From the NCBI GenBank assembly GCA_937958475.1, contig CALFXR010000207.1:15512-79511 (forward strand): a DNA stretch of 64,000 bases, read 5' to 3'. A program made the position numbers and the translations under genes. Below, piece by piece: positions 35,873 through 45,548 of this stretch; the first letter of the stretch is position 1, and the number at the start of each line of letters is the position of its first letter. Source of the DNA: an uncultured Mesorhizobium sp. (GTDB lineage Bacteria > Pseudomonadota > Alphaproteobacteria > Rhizobiales > Rhizobiaceae). The notes beneath the pieces were generated by a model. It was not told the DNA's origin, did not search any database, and was given only the letters and a program-made list of their open reading frames with translations.

Positions 35873-36610
35873 ATGAAGATCTTCTCCTGCCACACGCCTT
35901 CGCACGAGATTCTCTACCGCCGGTACTTCCTGCCCTCCCTGCCGGCAGAGCTCGTCAACATCTCCTTCCCGCTGGAGCCGACGGGGGCCTCCGATTTCGG
36001 ATCGCCGGGTTTCCTGCAAAGCGTCGGCGCCAAGATGCGACTCGTCATCGATAGCATCGAGGCGAATCGCGGCGACGCCATCCTGTGGAGCGACGTCGAT
36101 ATCGTCTTCCGGCGCAGTCCCCTCGGTTTTCTGCGCGAGTTGCTGGAAACGCACCCCGAGGTCGACATCTGGTTCCAGAGCGAGGCGCGCGATCCCGGCG
36201 GCGATGTCAACGCCGGCTTTGTCCTGATGCGGTGCAACGATGCGGTGAAGGCTCTGTACGAGGCTGCCCTCGAAATGATGAACGCGCCGGACCAGTGCAA
36301 CGACCAGGACGCGCTCAACCGCCTCCTGCGCTCGGACGCGGCGCCGAACTGGGCATACCTGCCGAGTGGCTTCTTCGCCCGCTCGCATGGCTGGCCGCCG
36401 CGCAGCGACATCTTTCTCTATCACGCCAACTGCACCGTCGGCGTCGACGGCGTCGGCCAGAAGATCAGGCAGTTTCGCGAGCTGGAGACCTTTTGGCGAT
36501 ACGGCTGGCCCTACGTGCAGTATCGCCGGTACCGCGGAAAGATCGAGAAGCTGGGCAGGAAGGCGAACGCACGCCTGCAGCGCTGGTCAGGGCGGGATCG
36601 AACCGGCTAG
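35873..36610 (+). CDS. Putative nucleotide-diphospho-sugar glycosyltransferase
   Basis: 245 residues. A metal- and nucleotide-binding DxD-type motif is seen in ILWSDVDIVFRR (about residue 73). VNAGFVLMRCND and NDQDALNRLL resemble the acceptor and catalytic regions of the nucleotide-diphospho-sugar transferase family (PF03407-like). There is no signal peptide; the C-terminus is basic and could sit at the membrane. Neighbouring glf and a DUF707 gene suggest a role in a galactofuranose-containing surface glycan (inference). First gene of a three-gene islet downstream of tRNA-Ser. Confidence 0.75.
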   Translation: MKIFSCHTPSHEILYRRYFLPSLPAELVNISFPLEPTGASDFGSPGFLQSVGAKMRLVIDSIEANRGDAILWSDVDIVFRRSPLGFLRELLETHPEVDIWFQSEARDPGGDVNAGFVLMRCNDAVKALYEAALEMMNAPDQCNDQDALNRLLRSDAAPNWAYLPSGFFARSHGWPPRSDIFLYHANCTVGVDGVGQKIRQFRELETFWRYGWPYVQYRRYRGKIEKLGRKANARLQRWSGRDRTG

Positions 36611-36736
36611 GCTCCGGCCGCCGCCGTCTCCCGATCCGCCCGTTTCCGCCCATCTACGCCGTTTGACTGTCGCTTTCGAAATCCTCCGGCCGCATGTCGA
36701 GCAGCGGTCTTCCGCTCCGATCCCGAGGCCCCCTTC

Positions 36737-37846
36737 GTGTCCGCTCCGTTCTATGACTTCCTGATCGTTGGCGCCGGATTTGCCGGCGCGGTCTGTGCCC
36801 GCGAACTCGCCGAACGCGGAAACCGCATCCTGCTCATCGACCGTCGTCCGCACATCGGCGGCAACGCATACGACATGCACGACGAAGCCGGCCTCCTCGT
36901 CCACCCCTACGGACCGCACATCTTTCACACCAACAGCGACCGCATCTTCGGGTACCTTTCGCGCTTCACCAACTGGCGACCCTACGAGCACCGCGTCCTT
37001 TCCCAGGTCGACGGACAGTTGCTGCCGTTCCCGATCAACCGCACGACCGTCAACCGTCTCTACGGGCTCGATCTGACGTCCGAGGAGGTCGGCCGGCATT
37101 TCGAAGAGGTCCGCATCGAACGCAAACCGCTGCGCACCAGCGAGGACCTGGTGCTGGCAAGCGTCGGTCGCGACCTTTGCGACAAGTTCTATCGCGGCTA
37201 CACGCGCAAGCAGTGGGACCTCGACCTGTCGGAACTCGCCACGGGCGTCGCCGCGCGGATCCCCGTGCGCACCGACGACGACGACCGTTACTTCACCGAT
37301 CGCCACCAGGCCATGCCGGCCGACGGCTATACCAGGATGTTCGAGAACATCCTCGACGACCCGCGCATCGAGCAGCGCCTGTCGACGTCGCTGGAGGATA
37401 TCGCCGGCAAGATCGACTGGGGCCGAATGGTCTATACGGGACCGATCGACGCCTACTATGGCCATCGCTTCGGCAGGCTCGCCTATCGCAGCCTTCGGTT
37501 CGAGCACAAGCATCTCCCCGGATGCCGGCGATACCAGCCGGTCGCGCAGGTGAACTACCCGAACGACCACGCATACACCCGGATCACCGAGTTCAAGTAC
37601 CTGACAGGGCAGGAGCACGAGGGAACCTCGATCGTCCGCGAGTATCCGGCGGCCGAGGGCGAGCCGTTCTACCCGGTCCCGCAACCGGCGAACGAGGCGC
37701 TCTTCCAGCGCTACAAGCAACTCGCCGCGGCGGAAACCCGCGTCACGTTCGTCGGACGTCTCGCCGAATACCGCTACTACAACATGGATCAGGTGGTCGG
37801 CGCGGCACTGGCCGCGGTGAACGGGCTGGAGCGCGGGCATGGGTGA
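36737..37846 (+). CDS. glf: UDP-galactopyranose mutase
   Basis: 369 residues from a GTG start, full length. The FAD-binding Rossmann motif is FLIVGAGFAGAVCARELA, followed by LIDRRPHIGGNAYD. The substrate region YGPHIFHTNSDRIFGYLSRF and conserved arginines near FYRGYTRKQWDLDLSEL are characteristic. C-terminal motifs include ITEFKYLTGQ and EYRYYNMDQVVGAALA. The flavoenzyme converts UDP-galactopyranose to UDP-galactofuranose, used in O-antigen or capsule. It overlaps the next gene by 8 bases. Confidence 0.95.
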   Translation: MSAPFYDFLIVGAGFAGAVCARELAERGNRILLIDRRPHIGGNAYDMHDEAGLLVHPYGPHIFHTNSDRIFGYLSRFTNWRPYEHRVLSQVDGQLLPFPINRTTVNRLYGLDLTSEEVGRHFEEVRIERKPLRTSEDLVLASVGRDLCDKFYRGYTRKQWDLDLSELATGVAARIPVRTDDDDRYFTDRHQAMPADGYTRMFENILDDPRIEQRLSTSLEDIAGKIDWGRMVYTGPIDAYYGHRFGRLAYRSLRFEHKHLPGCRRYQPVAQVNYPNDHAYTRITEFKYLTGQEHEGTSIVREYPAAEGEPFYPVPQPANEALFQRYKQLAAAETRVTFVGRLAEYRYYNMDQVVGAALAAVNGLERGHG

Positions 37847-38726
37847 GGCTCGGCGATTCGTCGTGGTCGTCCGAGCCGGCGAGGCGTCCCTGCACCGGAA
37901 ATGGCTCGAAGGGGCAAACCGCAGTTGGGACCTCGTCGTCTCGTGGTATGGCGTGGCCCCATACGAACGCGTCGCCGACGAGACGGTCGTGCGCATCGCG
38001 GGCGGCAAGGGCGACGGTCTTGCCGCCACCTTCGCCGCCCTTCCCGAATTGGTCGCGCGCTACGACTATTTCTGGCTCCCCGACGACGACATCGATACCG
38101 ATGGCGCCACGATCGCCACGCTTTTCGACATCGCCTGCGAAGAACGCCTCGCGGTCTGCCAGCCGGCGCTGACTCACGACAGCTACAACAGCTACCTGCA
38201 CACGCTGCAAAGTCCGTCCTTCCGGCTGCGCTACACCAGCTTCGTCGAGGTGATGGTGCCATGCCTTTCGCGGGAACGGCTGTTGCGCGTGTTGCCCTAT
38301 TTCGAACGGAACCCGTCTGCCTTCGGCGTCGACTGGATCTGGACGCGCCTCGATCCCGACAACAGCCGGCGGGCGGCCATCGTCGACGCGGTCGCCGTAC
38401 GTCACACGCGTCCTGTCGGCGTGTTTCTTCACGAGCGCATTCGCCGCCGCGGCGAGGACCCTGCGGCGCGTGAGCGCGAGATCCTCGCCGCATTCGGGAT
38501 CGCGCAACCCGATACCGGTTTCGCATGCTACGGCGGCCGCCGGCGTGGCAGCGGACGGCTCTGCGGCCCCTGGACGACGCGCCTGATCATGGCGAAGGAC
38601 TATCTCGCCAACATACGGTCGTGGAAAGAGAAGCGGCGCTGGAAACGGGCGTGGCGGCTGTTTCGCAAGCCGAGGGCTTCGCTGGAACAACTCGCCCCGA
38701 TCAGCCGGGCCGCGCCGAAGGATTGA
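37839..38726 (+). CDS. DUF707-like putative glycosyltransferase
   Basis: 295 residues. FVVVVRAGEASLHRKWL opens an alpha/beta fold; an acidic motif is in YFWLPDDDIDTDGA. Typical DUF707 stretches are VCQPALTHDSYNSY, TSFVEVMVPCLSRE and FGVDWIWTRL. The family is glycosyltransferase-like, but its reaction has not been assigned. The C-terminus is very basic (KEKRRWKRAWRLFRK), perhaps a membrane-surface anchor. It overlaps glf by 8 bases, so it is probably co-expressed with a galactofuranose pathway. Confidence 0.75.
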   Translation: MGEARRFVVVVRAGEASLHRKWLEGANRSWDLVVSWYGVAPYERVADETVVRIAGGKGDGLAATFAALPELVARYDYFWLPDDDIDTDGATIATLFDIACEERLAVCQPALTHDSYNSYLHTLQSPSFRLRYTSFVEVMVPCLSRERLLRVLPYFERNPSAFGVDWIWTRLDPDNSRRAAIVDAVAVRHTRPVGVFLHERIRRRGEDPAAREREILAAFGIAQPDTGFACYGGRRRGSGRLCGPWTTRLIMAKDYLANIRSWKEKRRWKRAWRLFRKPRASLEQLAPISRAAPKD

Positions 38727-38753
38727 CCGACGGGATGCGGCCCCCGGGGCTGA

Positions 38754-41231
38754 TCAGTACGCAGGCGCCGAAAATCGCCGCAGGCGCAGTGCGTTGGTCA
38801 GCACGAAGACGCTCGACAGCGACATGGCCCCCGCGGCGAGCATCGGCGACAGCAGGATTCCCCAGAACGGGTAGAGCGCGCCGGCGGCCACCGGGATCAG
38901 CGCCACGTTGTAGGCGAAGGCCCAGAACAGGTTCTGCCTGATGTTGGCGATCGTCGCCTTCGACAACGCGATGGCCTTGGTCACACCATGCAGGTCGCCG
39001 GCCATCAGCACCACGTCGGCGCTTTCCATGGCGATGTCCGTGCCGGTGCCGATGGCCAGGCCGACATCGGCTTCCGCGAGCGCCGGCGCGTCGTTGATGC
39101 CGTCGCCGACGAAGGCGACCCTCCGACCCTCGTCGCGGAGGCGTTTGACCGCCCTCACCTTGTCCTCGGGCATGACCTCGGCGACGACCTCGTCGATGGC
39201 GAGTTCCTTGGCAATGGCCTCAGCGGTCCTGCGGTTGTCGCCGGTGACCATGACCACCTTCATGCCGCGGTCGTGGAGCGAGCGGATGGCGTCCCGCGTC
39301 GTCGGCTTCAGCGGATCGGCGACGGCGAGCAGCGCGGCCAGCTGTCCATTGATCGCGACGTAAAGCGGCGTCCGTCCCGCTTGGCCGACGCGAAACGCAA
39401 CCGCCGCGAGCGGCGCGACGTCGATGCCCGCTTCGGCGAGGAAACGATCCGCGCCGACAAGCAGGCGCCTGCCGCCGACGCTTGCGCGAATGCCATGGCC
39501 GGGAACGGCCTCGAACGTTTCGACCGTCCTCAACGCGATCCCCTCGTCCTTCGCCGCGGCGACGATGGCTGCCGCGATCGGATGCTCCGACGAACCCTCG
39601 GCCGAGGCGACGACGGCAAGCACCTCGGTCCGGCTGAAACCGCCCAGCAGTTCGAGATCGGTGAGGCGCGGTCGACCTTCCGTCAGCGTGCCGGTCTTGT
39701 CGAGGGCGATCGTGTCGACGCCGCGCAGGGTCTGCAGCGCCTCGCCATTGCGGAACAGAACACCCATCTCGGCCGCCCGCCCCGTGCCGACCATAATCGA
39801 CACCGGGGTGGCCAAACCCATGGCGCATGGACAGGCGATGATGAGTACGGAAACGGCGTTGACAAGGGCGAAGGTCAGCGCCGGCTCCGGCCCGAGCGCA
39901 AGCCAGACGAAGAAGGTCACTGTCGCGGCCGCCATGACCGCCGGCACGAACCATGCCGTGACCCGGTCGACCAGCGCCTGGATCGGCAGCTTGGAACCCT
40001 GTGCCGCCTCGACCATGCGGACGATCTGTGCGAGCAGCGTGTCGGCGCCGACCTTGGTGGCTCTGTAGACAAAGCTGCCGGTCTTGTTGATCGTTCCGCC
40101 GACGACGTCGGCTCCGACGTTCTTGGCGACGGGTACCGGTTCGCCTGAAATCATCGATTCGTCGACGTAAGATGAACCGCGCATGACCTCGCCATCGACC
40201 GGTATCCGATCGCCAGGGCGCACCTGGACAAGATCGCCGACGCGGACCTGGTCGATCGGCATGTCGACAACGGCGCCGTCGCGTTCGACGAGAGCGGTGC
40301 GCGGCTGCAGGCCGATCAGCCGCCTGATCGCATCGCTGGTGCGGCCCTTGGCTTTCGCTTCGAGGAAGCGGCCGAGCAGGATCAGGGTGACGATCACGGC
40401 GGACGCTTCGAAGTAGACGTTCGCCGTTCCTTCCGGCAGCGCCGCGGGAAAGAAGGTCGCCATCACGGAATATCCCCAGGCCGCCGTCGAGCCGAGAACG
40501 ACCAGGGCATTCATCTCCGGCGCCAGGCGCAGCAGCGCCGGAACACCTTTGAGATAGAAACGCAGACCCGGCCCGAACTGCACCGCGGTGGCCAGGAGAA
40601 AATACGCGGTATACAGCTCCAGCCGGCCGACATTCATCAGGAGCCAGTGATGCAGGTCGGGGAAGAGATGGGAGCCCATCTCCAGTACGAAGAGCGGCAT
40701 CGTCAGCACGGCCGCAACGAGAAAATCCCGGAAGAGCCGATTCTCCTCCTGCTTCTTGGTTTCTTGGCTCGCTTCCTCGCCCAACGATGAGTCGAGGCGT
40801 CGCGGCTCATAGCCGGCGGCGCGGATGGCGGCGTCGATCGCGTCGGTCGGAGCGCGGCCGGCAGTCCTCACGCTGGCACGCTCGGTCGCAAGATTGACGC
40901 TGACCTCCAGGACACCGGGAACGGCCGCGATCGCCTTTTCCACCCTGCCGACGCAGGACGCACAGGTCATGCCTTCGACGCCGACATCGATCGTTTCCGT
41001 AGGCACCTCGTAGCCTGAAGCGCGTACGGCCGCGACGGCCGCATCCGCAGCCGGTTCCCCGTCGTAGACGATCTCGGCGCGCTCGGTCGCCAGGTTGACC
41101 GACGCCGCGCGGACACCCGGCACCTTCGCCAGCGCCAACTCGACCCGTCGAACACAGGACGCGCAGGTCATGCCTTCGATGGGGATGGAGAGTGTGGCGT
41201 GGCGGGCTTCCGCGATCAGGGGGGCGTTCAT
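38754..41231 (-). CDS. copA: Copper-exporting P1B-type ATPase CopA
   Basis: 825 residues. Two N-terminal heavy-metal domains carry [11 protein letters not shown] and [11 protein letters not shown] (CxxC). Eight membrane segments include the translocation motif [10 protein letters not shown]. The phosphorylation site is DKTGTLTEG, the actuator loop has SGEPVP, and the nucleotide domain has HPIAAAI and [10 protein letters not shown]. It pumps Cu(I) from cytoplasm to periplasm. It is transcribed divergently from copZ, with a CueR-type promoter directly upstream. Confidence 0.96.
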   Translation of the reverse strand: MNAPLIAEARHATLSIPIEGMTCASCVRRVELALAKVPGVRAASVNLATERAEIVYDGEPAADAAVAAVRASGYEVPTETIDVGVEGMTCASCVGRVEKAIAAVPGVLEVSVNLATERASVRTAGRAPTDAIDAAIRAAGYEPRRLDSSLGEEASQETKKQEENRLFRDFLVAAVLTMPLFVLEMGSHLFPDLHHWLLMNVGRLELYTAYFLLATAVQFGPGLRFYLKGVPALLRLAPEMNALVVLGSTAAWGYSVMATFFPAALPEGTANVYFEASAVIVTLILLGRFLEAKAKGRTSDAIRRLIGLQPRTALVERDGAVVDMPIDQVRVGDLVQVRPGDRIPVDGEVMRGSSYVDESMISGEPVPVAKNVGADVVGGTINKTGSFVYRATKVGADTLLAQIVRMVEAAQGSKLPIQALVDRVTAWFVPAVMAAATVTFFVWLALGPEPALTFALVNAVSVLIIACPCAMGLATPVSIMVGTGRAAEMGVLFRNGEALQTLRGVDTIALDKTGTLTEGRPRLTDLELLGGFSRTEVLAVVASAEGSSEHPIAAAIVAAAKDEGIALRTVETFEAVPGHGIRASVGGRRLLVGADRFLAEAGIDVAPLAAVAFRVGQAGRTPLYVAINGQLAALLAVADPLKPTTRDAIRSLHDRGMKVVMVTGDNRRTAEAIAKELAIDEVVAEVMPEDKVRAVKRLRDEGRRVAFVGDGINDAPALAEADVGLAIGTGTDIAMESADVVLMAGDLHGVTKAIALSKATIANIRQNLFWAFAYNVALIPVAAGALYPFWGILLSPMLAAGAMSLSSVFVLTNALRLRRFSAPAY

Positions 41232-41259
41232 GTCCGTGCCTCCAGATGTTCCGGATCGA

Positions 41260-41290
41260 GGTGTAGAGGTTCCAGTCGTTGGAAGGTCAA
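41260..41290 (-). promoter_or_regulatory. CueR-controlled promoter of copA
   Basis: On the minus strand, -35 TTGACC (bases 41290-41285) and -10 TACACC (41265-41260) are 19 bases apart, the over-long spacing typical of MerR-family promoters. The spacer holds the dyad ACCTTCC-N6-GGAACC (41268-41287), nearly the E. coli CueR box. It lies 29 bases before the copA start. Confidence 0.8.
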
Positions 41291-41337
41291 CAGGCTTTCG
41301 GCCGCTTTTTCACGTATGAGGCGCGACGTTCCGCCGC

Positions 41338-41368
41338 TTGACCTTCCACCTGCTGGAAGCCTGATGTG
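41338..41368 (+). promoter_or_regulatory. CueR-controlled promoter of copZ (and cueR)
   Basis: -35 TTGACC (41338-41343) with dyad ACCTTCC-N6-GGAAGC overlapping its 3' half (41341-41360), the same architecture as the copA promoter. The -10 is degenerate (TGATGT or GATGTG at 18-19 bases). It drives the small chaperone gene 37 bases downstream and probably cueR. Confidence 0.72.
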
Positions 41369-41404
41369 GTAACATATCATTTTCGCAACAGGACAGGACG
41401 ACAA

Positions 41405-41605
41405 ATGCTGAAACTCACCGTACCCGACATGAGTTGCGACCATTGCGTGGGCGCCGTCACCAAGGCACTGAAGGGCGTCGACGCCAATGCGGTGGTGGCG
41501 GTCGACCTCGACGCGAAAATCGTGACCGTAAGCTCCGAAGCAAATGCGGAGAAGATCGGCGCGGCGCTGAGCAAGGCGGGTTACGAATCGTTCCCCGCGG
41601 CCTGA
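41405..41605 (+). CDS. copZ: Copper chaperone CopZ-like HMA protein
   Basis: 66 residues from ATG 41405. It is a single heavy-metal-associated domain with the metal site MSCDHCVGAVTKAL (CxxC) and the ferredoxin-like C-terminal GAALSKAGYESFPA. It binds Cu(I) and delivers it to the N-terminal domains of CopA or to CueR. A longer frame beginning 13 codons earlier crosses the likely transcript start and is not chosen. It is followed 80 bases later by cueR. Confidence 0.92.
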   Translation: MLKLTVPDMSCDHCVGAVTKALKGVDANAVVAVDLDAKIVTVSSEANAEKIGAALSKAGYESFPAA

Positions 41606-41685
41606 TCCGGGGCGCAACGGCCGTGGGCCAATTTTCTTAACGCACCGACCGCGCGTCAATCGCGATCGGCACAGGAGCCGTCACC

Positions 41686-42084
41686 ATGAATATCGGGATC
41701 GCCGCCGAGAAATCCGGGCTGCCGCCCAAGACGATCCGCTACTACGAGGACATCGGCCTGCTGGCCGCCGACCGCGCCGGCAACGGCTATCGCGACTACT
41801 CCATGGCCGACGTCCATCGCATGCGCTTCCTCAAGCGCTGCCGAAGTCTCGGCTTCTCGGTCGAGGAATGCCGGCAACTGCTTTCTCTCTACAACGACAA
41901 GAACCGCGAGAGCGCCGAGGTCAAGGCTGTCGCCGAGGCCAAGCTGGAGGAGATCGAACGCAAATTGGCGGAACTCTCCGGCCTGCGCGACACGCTGCGC
42001 CATCTCGTCAGCAGTTGCCACGGCGACAACCGGCCCGATTGCCCGATCATCGATGGGCTGGCCGGCGAGGGAAAATTCCAATAG
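41686..42084 (+). CDS. cueR: Cu(I)-responsive MerR-family regulator CueR
   Basis: 132 residues. The N-terminal winged HTH is MNIGIAAEKSGLPPKTIRYYEDIGLL, the MerR signature (shown by its KTIRYYEDIGLL core). A dimerisation helix spans about 78-108. The metal loop CHGDNRPDC (Cys-x7-Cys) matches the Cu(I)-binding pair of CueR. The protein activates the over-spaced promoters found 5' of copA and copZ by twisting the DNA when copper is bound. Confidence 0.94.
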   Translation: MNIGIAAEKSGLPPKTIRYYEDIGLLAADRAGNGYRDYSMADVHRMRFLKRCRSLGFSVEECRQLLSLYNDKNRESAEVKAVAEAKLEEIERKLAELSGLRDTLRHLVSSCHGDNRPDCPIIDGLAGEGKFQ

Positions 42085-42181
42085 CGCGGCCGCTTCCCCG
42101 CTCGTCCGCCCGGATGAACGGGTGACAGCGGCATCGAGTGGCCGCCGCTTCTCGCGGGCTGGTCGCATTCGTTCATCGCCA

Positions 42182-42195
42182 TTGATCTAAATCAC
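42182..42195 (+). promoter_or_regulatory. FNR-like box upstream of the exported 174-aa gene
   Basis: TTGATCTAAATCAC matches TTGAT-N4-ATCAA at nine of ten fixed positions. It lies 51 bases before the start codon of the exported-protein gene. This is compatible with an activator site and links that gene to the anaerobic regulon 28 kb away. Confidence 0.55.
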
Positions 42196-42245
42196 GGCAT
42201 CGTGTCCGCCGCCCTTGTGAAATGAGGAAAATGCGGAGGAAGGCG

Positions 42246-42770
42246 ATGAATCTCACGAAGTTTGCATCGGCGTTTGCGCTCTTGACGCTGCTGGCCACGA
42301 CGGGGGCAAGCGCACAGAGCCTCGAAGCCATCGACAAGGCCGAGCAGGCGGTGATTGCCGCGTGGAACGCGACGCCGCTCGCATTCCGCAAGACGCTTTT
42401 CGTCGACAACGTGCAGGGTTTCGGCGTGTACCAGGCCCGGGCGGACGCCGTCTTCAAGAATGGGGACCAGTTGATCGTCTATGCCGAGCCGGTGGGCTAT
42501 GCGTGGAAGGACAATGGGGACGGCACCTATACCTTCGGCTTCAACGTCGACCTGCTGCTGAAGACGTCGAAGGGCGAAATCGTCGGTGGGCAGGAGAACT
42601 TCCAGAAGTTGGAACTGACCAGCCGCTCGCTCAACCGCGAGTTCATTCTGACGCTGACACTCAGCATCGACGGCGCCCCTGTCGGCGACTACGTCGTGGA
42701 GTACCGCACACGCGACATCAACGGTACCAAGTCCGCGGTGATCTCCCTGCCCTTCACCGTCACGGAGTGA
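42246..42770 (+). CDS. Exported protein of unknown function under a likely FNR site
   Basis: 174 residues from ATG 42246, preceded by GGAGGAAGG. A Sec signal peptide (MNLTKFASAFALLTLLATTGASAQ) with AxA-type cleavage near residue 24 is clear; what remains is about 150 residues. The mature part seems beta-rich, with YTFGFNVDLLLKT, FQKLELTSRSLNREF and a C-terminal YVVEYRTRDINGTKSAV that resembles a small lipid- or ligand-binding sandwich. No cysteines and no membrane segments are present. Family not recognised; the fold suggestion is low-confidence inference. Confidence 0.82.
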   Translation: MNLTKFASAFALLTLLATTGASAQSLEAIDKAEQAVIAAWNATPLAFRKTLFVDNVQGFGVYQARADAVFKNGDQLIVYAEPVGYAWKDNGDGTYTFGFNVDLLLKTSKGEIVGGQENFQKLELTSRSLNREFILTLTLSIDGAPVGDYVVEYRTRDINGTKSAVISLPFTVTE

Positions 42771-42919
42771 ATTGCGCACGCGGGAACCGACACGGTAGCA
42801 AACCTCTTTTCGCAGGATGAAATCCCGCGTGTGTATCCTATATCCGGACTTCTTGACGGTGCTACGGCCGTAGGGCAAACGCATCGCGGCGCAATTCGCG
42901 CCAGGAGAGGTCGCAAGAC

Positions 42920-43579
42920 ATGGAAATCTTCACCAGCGCCGGCCTATCGGCGCTCCTCCAGGTAATCGCGATCGATCTGGTGCTGGCGGGCGACAACGCC
43001 ATCGTCATCGGCCTCGCCGCCGCGGGCCTGCCTGCCGAGCAGCGCCGCAAGGCCATCATTATCGGCATCATGGCTGCGACGGTTCTGCGCATCGGCTTCG
43101 CCGCCGTGACTTTGCAGTTGCTGCAGATCCTCGGCCTTCTTCTGATGGGCGGCATCCTGCTCCTGTGGGTGTGCTGGAAGATGTGGCGCGAGTTGAAGAC
43201 CTCACACGAGGAGCGCCATGCCGCCGAGGAGGCGCTCGAGGAACGCGATCTCGACGCCAGCGGCGCCGTCGCCGACAGGGGGGCGAAGAAGTCGTTCGCC
43301 CAGGCCGCATGGCAGATCGTCATCGCCGACGTTTCGATGTCGCTGGACAACGTGCTTGCGGTGGCCGGCGCGGCGCGCGATCACCCCACCGTGCTGGTGA
43401 TCGGCCTCCTGCTCTCCATCGCGCTGATGGGCATCGCCGCGAGCTTCATCGCCCGGCTGCTCAATCGCTATCCCTGGATCGCCTATGTCGGTCTGCTGAT
43501 CATTCTCTACGTGGCGCTGGACATGATCTATCGCGGCGTTCTGGAAGTCTGGCCCTACGTCAACGGCGCCGCAACCTGA
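42920..43579 (+). CDS. TerC/YjbE-family integral membrane protein
   Basis: 219 residues with six to seven membrane segments. TerC signature motifs with acidic residues inside the membrane appear twice: IDLVLAGDNAIVIGLAAAG and IADVSMSLDNVLAVAGAA. A charged loop (about 90-125) separates the halves. The family exports metal ions such as manganese or takes part in tellurite resistance and cotranslocational metalation; the substrate here is not determined. The 149 bases upstream hold no recognisable yybP-ykoY (manganese) riboswitch. Confidence 0.88.
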   Translation: MEIFTSAGLSALLQVIAIDLVLAGDNAIVIGLAAAGLPAEQRRKAIIIGIMAATVLRIGFAAVTLQLLQILGLLLMGGILLLWVCWKMWRELKTSHEERHAAEEALEERDLDASGAVADRGAKKSFAQAAWQIVIADVSMSLDNVLAVAGAARDHPTVLVIGLLLSIALMGIAASFIARLLNRYPWIAYVGLLIILYVALDMIYRGVLEVWPYVNGAAT

Positions 43580-43585
43580 CGACCA

Positions 43586-44032
43586 TCAGGATCCCGCGGC
43601 GCGCAGGCGGTCGATCGCCTCGCGCTGCATGGCGTCGCCGGCCATTTGCATGAACTCGATGCGGTTGCCGTCCGGGTCTTCGATCCAGCATTGCCGATTG
43701 CGGTCGAGCCCCATCTTCGGTTCGACCGTGAGCGGGATCCCGGCCGCGCGGAGAAAGGCCGCCGTGGCGTCGAGGTCGCCGCATTCCAGGCAGAAGTGGT
43801 TGACCGCGGTGCGTTCAGGGCCGGGCGAACGGTCGCCCTCCCCGCCGGGGAAGAGCTCGAGGAACTGCGTGTCGGTGATCCTCAGGTAGATGAGCCACAG
43901 GCTACCGTCCTCCCGGTCGAGGCGCATCATCTCCTCAAAGCCGAGCCGATCGCGATAGAAGGACAGCGATCGATCGATATCGGCGACCTTCAGTGCTACA
44001 TGGCCGATCGCGTCGACGCCCAATCCAGACAT
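43586..44032 (-). CDS. VOC-family (glyoxalase-like) protein
   Basis: 148 residues from the ATG of [19 protein letters not shown] lies 5 bases upstream of this start, favouring it over the ATG four codons earlier. One glyoxalase/VOC module pair is present: [18 protein letters not shown] with first metal His, FLELFPGG (Glu), [10 protein letters not shown] (His) and [11 protein letters not shown] (Glu). The family includes metal-dependent dioxygenases, isomerases and resistance proteins; the substrate is unknown. It converges on the TerC gene with 6 bases between. Confidence 0.85.
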   Translation of the reverse strand: MSGLGVDAIGHVALKVADIDRSLSFYRDRLGFEEMMRLDREDGSLWLIYLRITDTQFLELFPGGEGDRSPGPERTAVNHFCLECGDLDATAAFLRAAGIPLTVEPKMGLDRNRQCWIEDPDGNRIEFMQMAGDAMQREAIDRLRAAGS

Positions 44033-44124
44033 ATCCGCCTCCATTGCTTGCCACCCTTGGTGATACCATTGCCCGGCGAAGTGTGATACGCCGCCGCCGA
44101 TTTCATCAGAATGCAGGAATGCCC

Positions 44125-45441
44125 ATGTCCGCGGCCCCCCGCGTCAGCTTCGTCAGCCTCGGCTGCCCAAAAGCCCTCGTCGATTCCGAGCGCATCATCA
44201 CCCGCCTGCGCGCGGAAGGCTACGAGATCGCGCGCAAGCACGACGGCGCCGACCTCGTGCTGGTCAACACCTGCGGCTTCCTCGATTCCGCGCGCGACGA
44301 ATCCCTCCAGGCGATCGGCAAGGCGATGGCCGAGAACGGCAAGGTCATCGTCACCGGCTGCATGGGCGCGACGCCGGAACTGATCCGCGAAAAGCACCCC
44401 AACGTACTCGCCATCACCGGCCCGCAGGCCTACGAGAGCGTCATGGCGGCGGTGCACGAGGCCGCTCCGCCGGCGCACGAACCGTTCGTCGACCTGATGC
44501 CGCCACAGGGCGTCAAGCTGACGCCGCGCCACTACGCCTACCTGAAGATCTCGGAAGGCTGCAACAACCGCTGCTCGTTCTGCATCATTCCCGCGTTGCG
44601 CGGCGACCTCGTCTCCCGGCCGGCCGCCGACGTGCTGCGCGAGGCCGAGAAGCTGGTCGCGGCCGGCGTCAAGGAACTGCTGGTAATCTCACAAGATACA
44701 AGCGCTTACGGCGTCGACATAAAGTACCAGGAGAGCCAGTGGAAGGACCGTTCGGTCCGCGCGAAATTCCTCGACCTGTCGCGCGAGCTCGGCGAGCTCG
44801 GCGCATGGGTGCGGCTGCACTACGTCTACCCCTACCCGCATGTCGACGACGTCATCCCGCTGATGGCCGAGGGCAAGGTCCTGCCCTATCTCGACATCCC
44901 GTTCCAGCACGCCTCCCCGGCCGTGCTCAAGGCCATGCGGCGCCCGGCGCACCAGGAGCGGACGCTCGATCGCATCCGCGCCTGGCGCGAGACCTGCCCC
45001 GATCTGGCGCTGCGCTCGACCTTCATCGTCGGCTTCCCGGGCGAGACGGACGAGGATTTCGAGATGCTGCTCGACTGGCTCGACGAGGCCAAGATCGACC
45101 GCGCCGGCTGCTTCCGCTACGAGCCGGTGAAAGGCGCGCGCTCGGAAGAGCTCGGCCTGCCCGCAGTGCCGCCGGAAGTGAAGGACGCCCGCTGGCACCG
45201 TTTCATGCAGCGCCAGCAGAAGGTGTCCGCCGCCCAGTTGCAGAAAAAGGTGGGCAAGCGCCTGCCCGTGCTCATCGACGAGGCGAATGGAACCGAAGGC
45301 AAGGGTCGCACCCGCTACGACGCGCCCGAGATCGACGGGTCCGTCCATATCCGTTCGCGCCGGCCCTTGCGCGCCGGCGAGATCGTCACCGTCAAGATCG
45401 AACGGGCCGACGCCTACGACCTCTTCGGCCAGGCGGTGTGA
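44125..45441 (+). CDS. rimO: Ribosomal protein S12 methylthiotransferase RimO
   Basis: 438 residues. The N-terminal UPF0004 domain has Cys ligands in [21 protein letters not shown] and VTGCMGA. The radical-SAM cluster motif is [11 protein letters not shown] (Cys-x3-Cys-x2-Cys). A C-terminal TRAM domain begins near residue 370. It adds a methylthio group to an aspartate of ribosomal protein S12. The start at 44125 has AGGA 6 bases upstream; an ATG two codons earlier is possible. Confidence 0.95.
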   Translation: MSAAPRVSFVSLGCPKALVDSERIITRLRAEGYEIARKHDGADLVLVNTCGFLDSARDESLQAIGKAMAENGKVIVTGCMGATPELIREKHPNVLAITGPQAYESVMAAVHEAAPPAHEPFVDLMPPQGVKLTPRHYAYLKISEGCNNRCSFCIIPALRGDLVSRPAADVLREAEKLVAAGVKELLVISQDTSAYGVDIKYQESQWKDRSVRAKFLDLSRELGELGAWVRLHYVYPYPHVDDVIPLMAEGKVLPYLDIPFQHASPAVLKAMRRPAHQERTLDRIRAWRETCPDLALRSTFIVGFPGETDEDFEMLLDWLDEAKIDRAGCFRYEPVKGARSEELGLPAVPPEVKDARWHRFMQRQQKVSAAQLQKKVGKRLPVLIDEANGTEGKGRTRYDAPEIDGSVHIRSRRPLRAGEIVTVKIERADAYDLFGQAV

Positions 45442-45548
45442 GGCGACGCGCGCATGCCGCAGCGTTCGTTCCATTAAGGTTGCCTGCATCAATTTCCCCG
45501 AGACTGGCGCAGATCGACTAGCCTGCGCGGCCTCAAGGGGAGCAAACG

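Noticed and set aside
35481..35876. 131-codon frame downstream of rlpA
   Set aside because: It overlaps the tRNA-Ser gene and encodes parts of its sequence.
42771..42919. Manganese (yybP-ykoY) riboswitch before the TerC-family gene
   Set aside because: I looked for the conserved loops and found none.
45480..45492. TTG...CAA FNR-like dyad upstream of the acyltransferase gene
   Set aside because: The element is 13 bases, one short of the required spacing, and the inner bases do not match.
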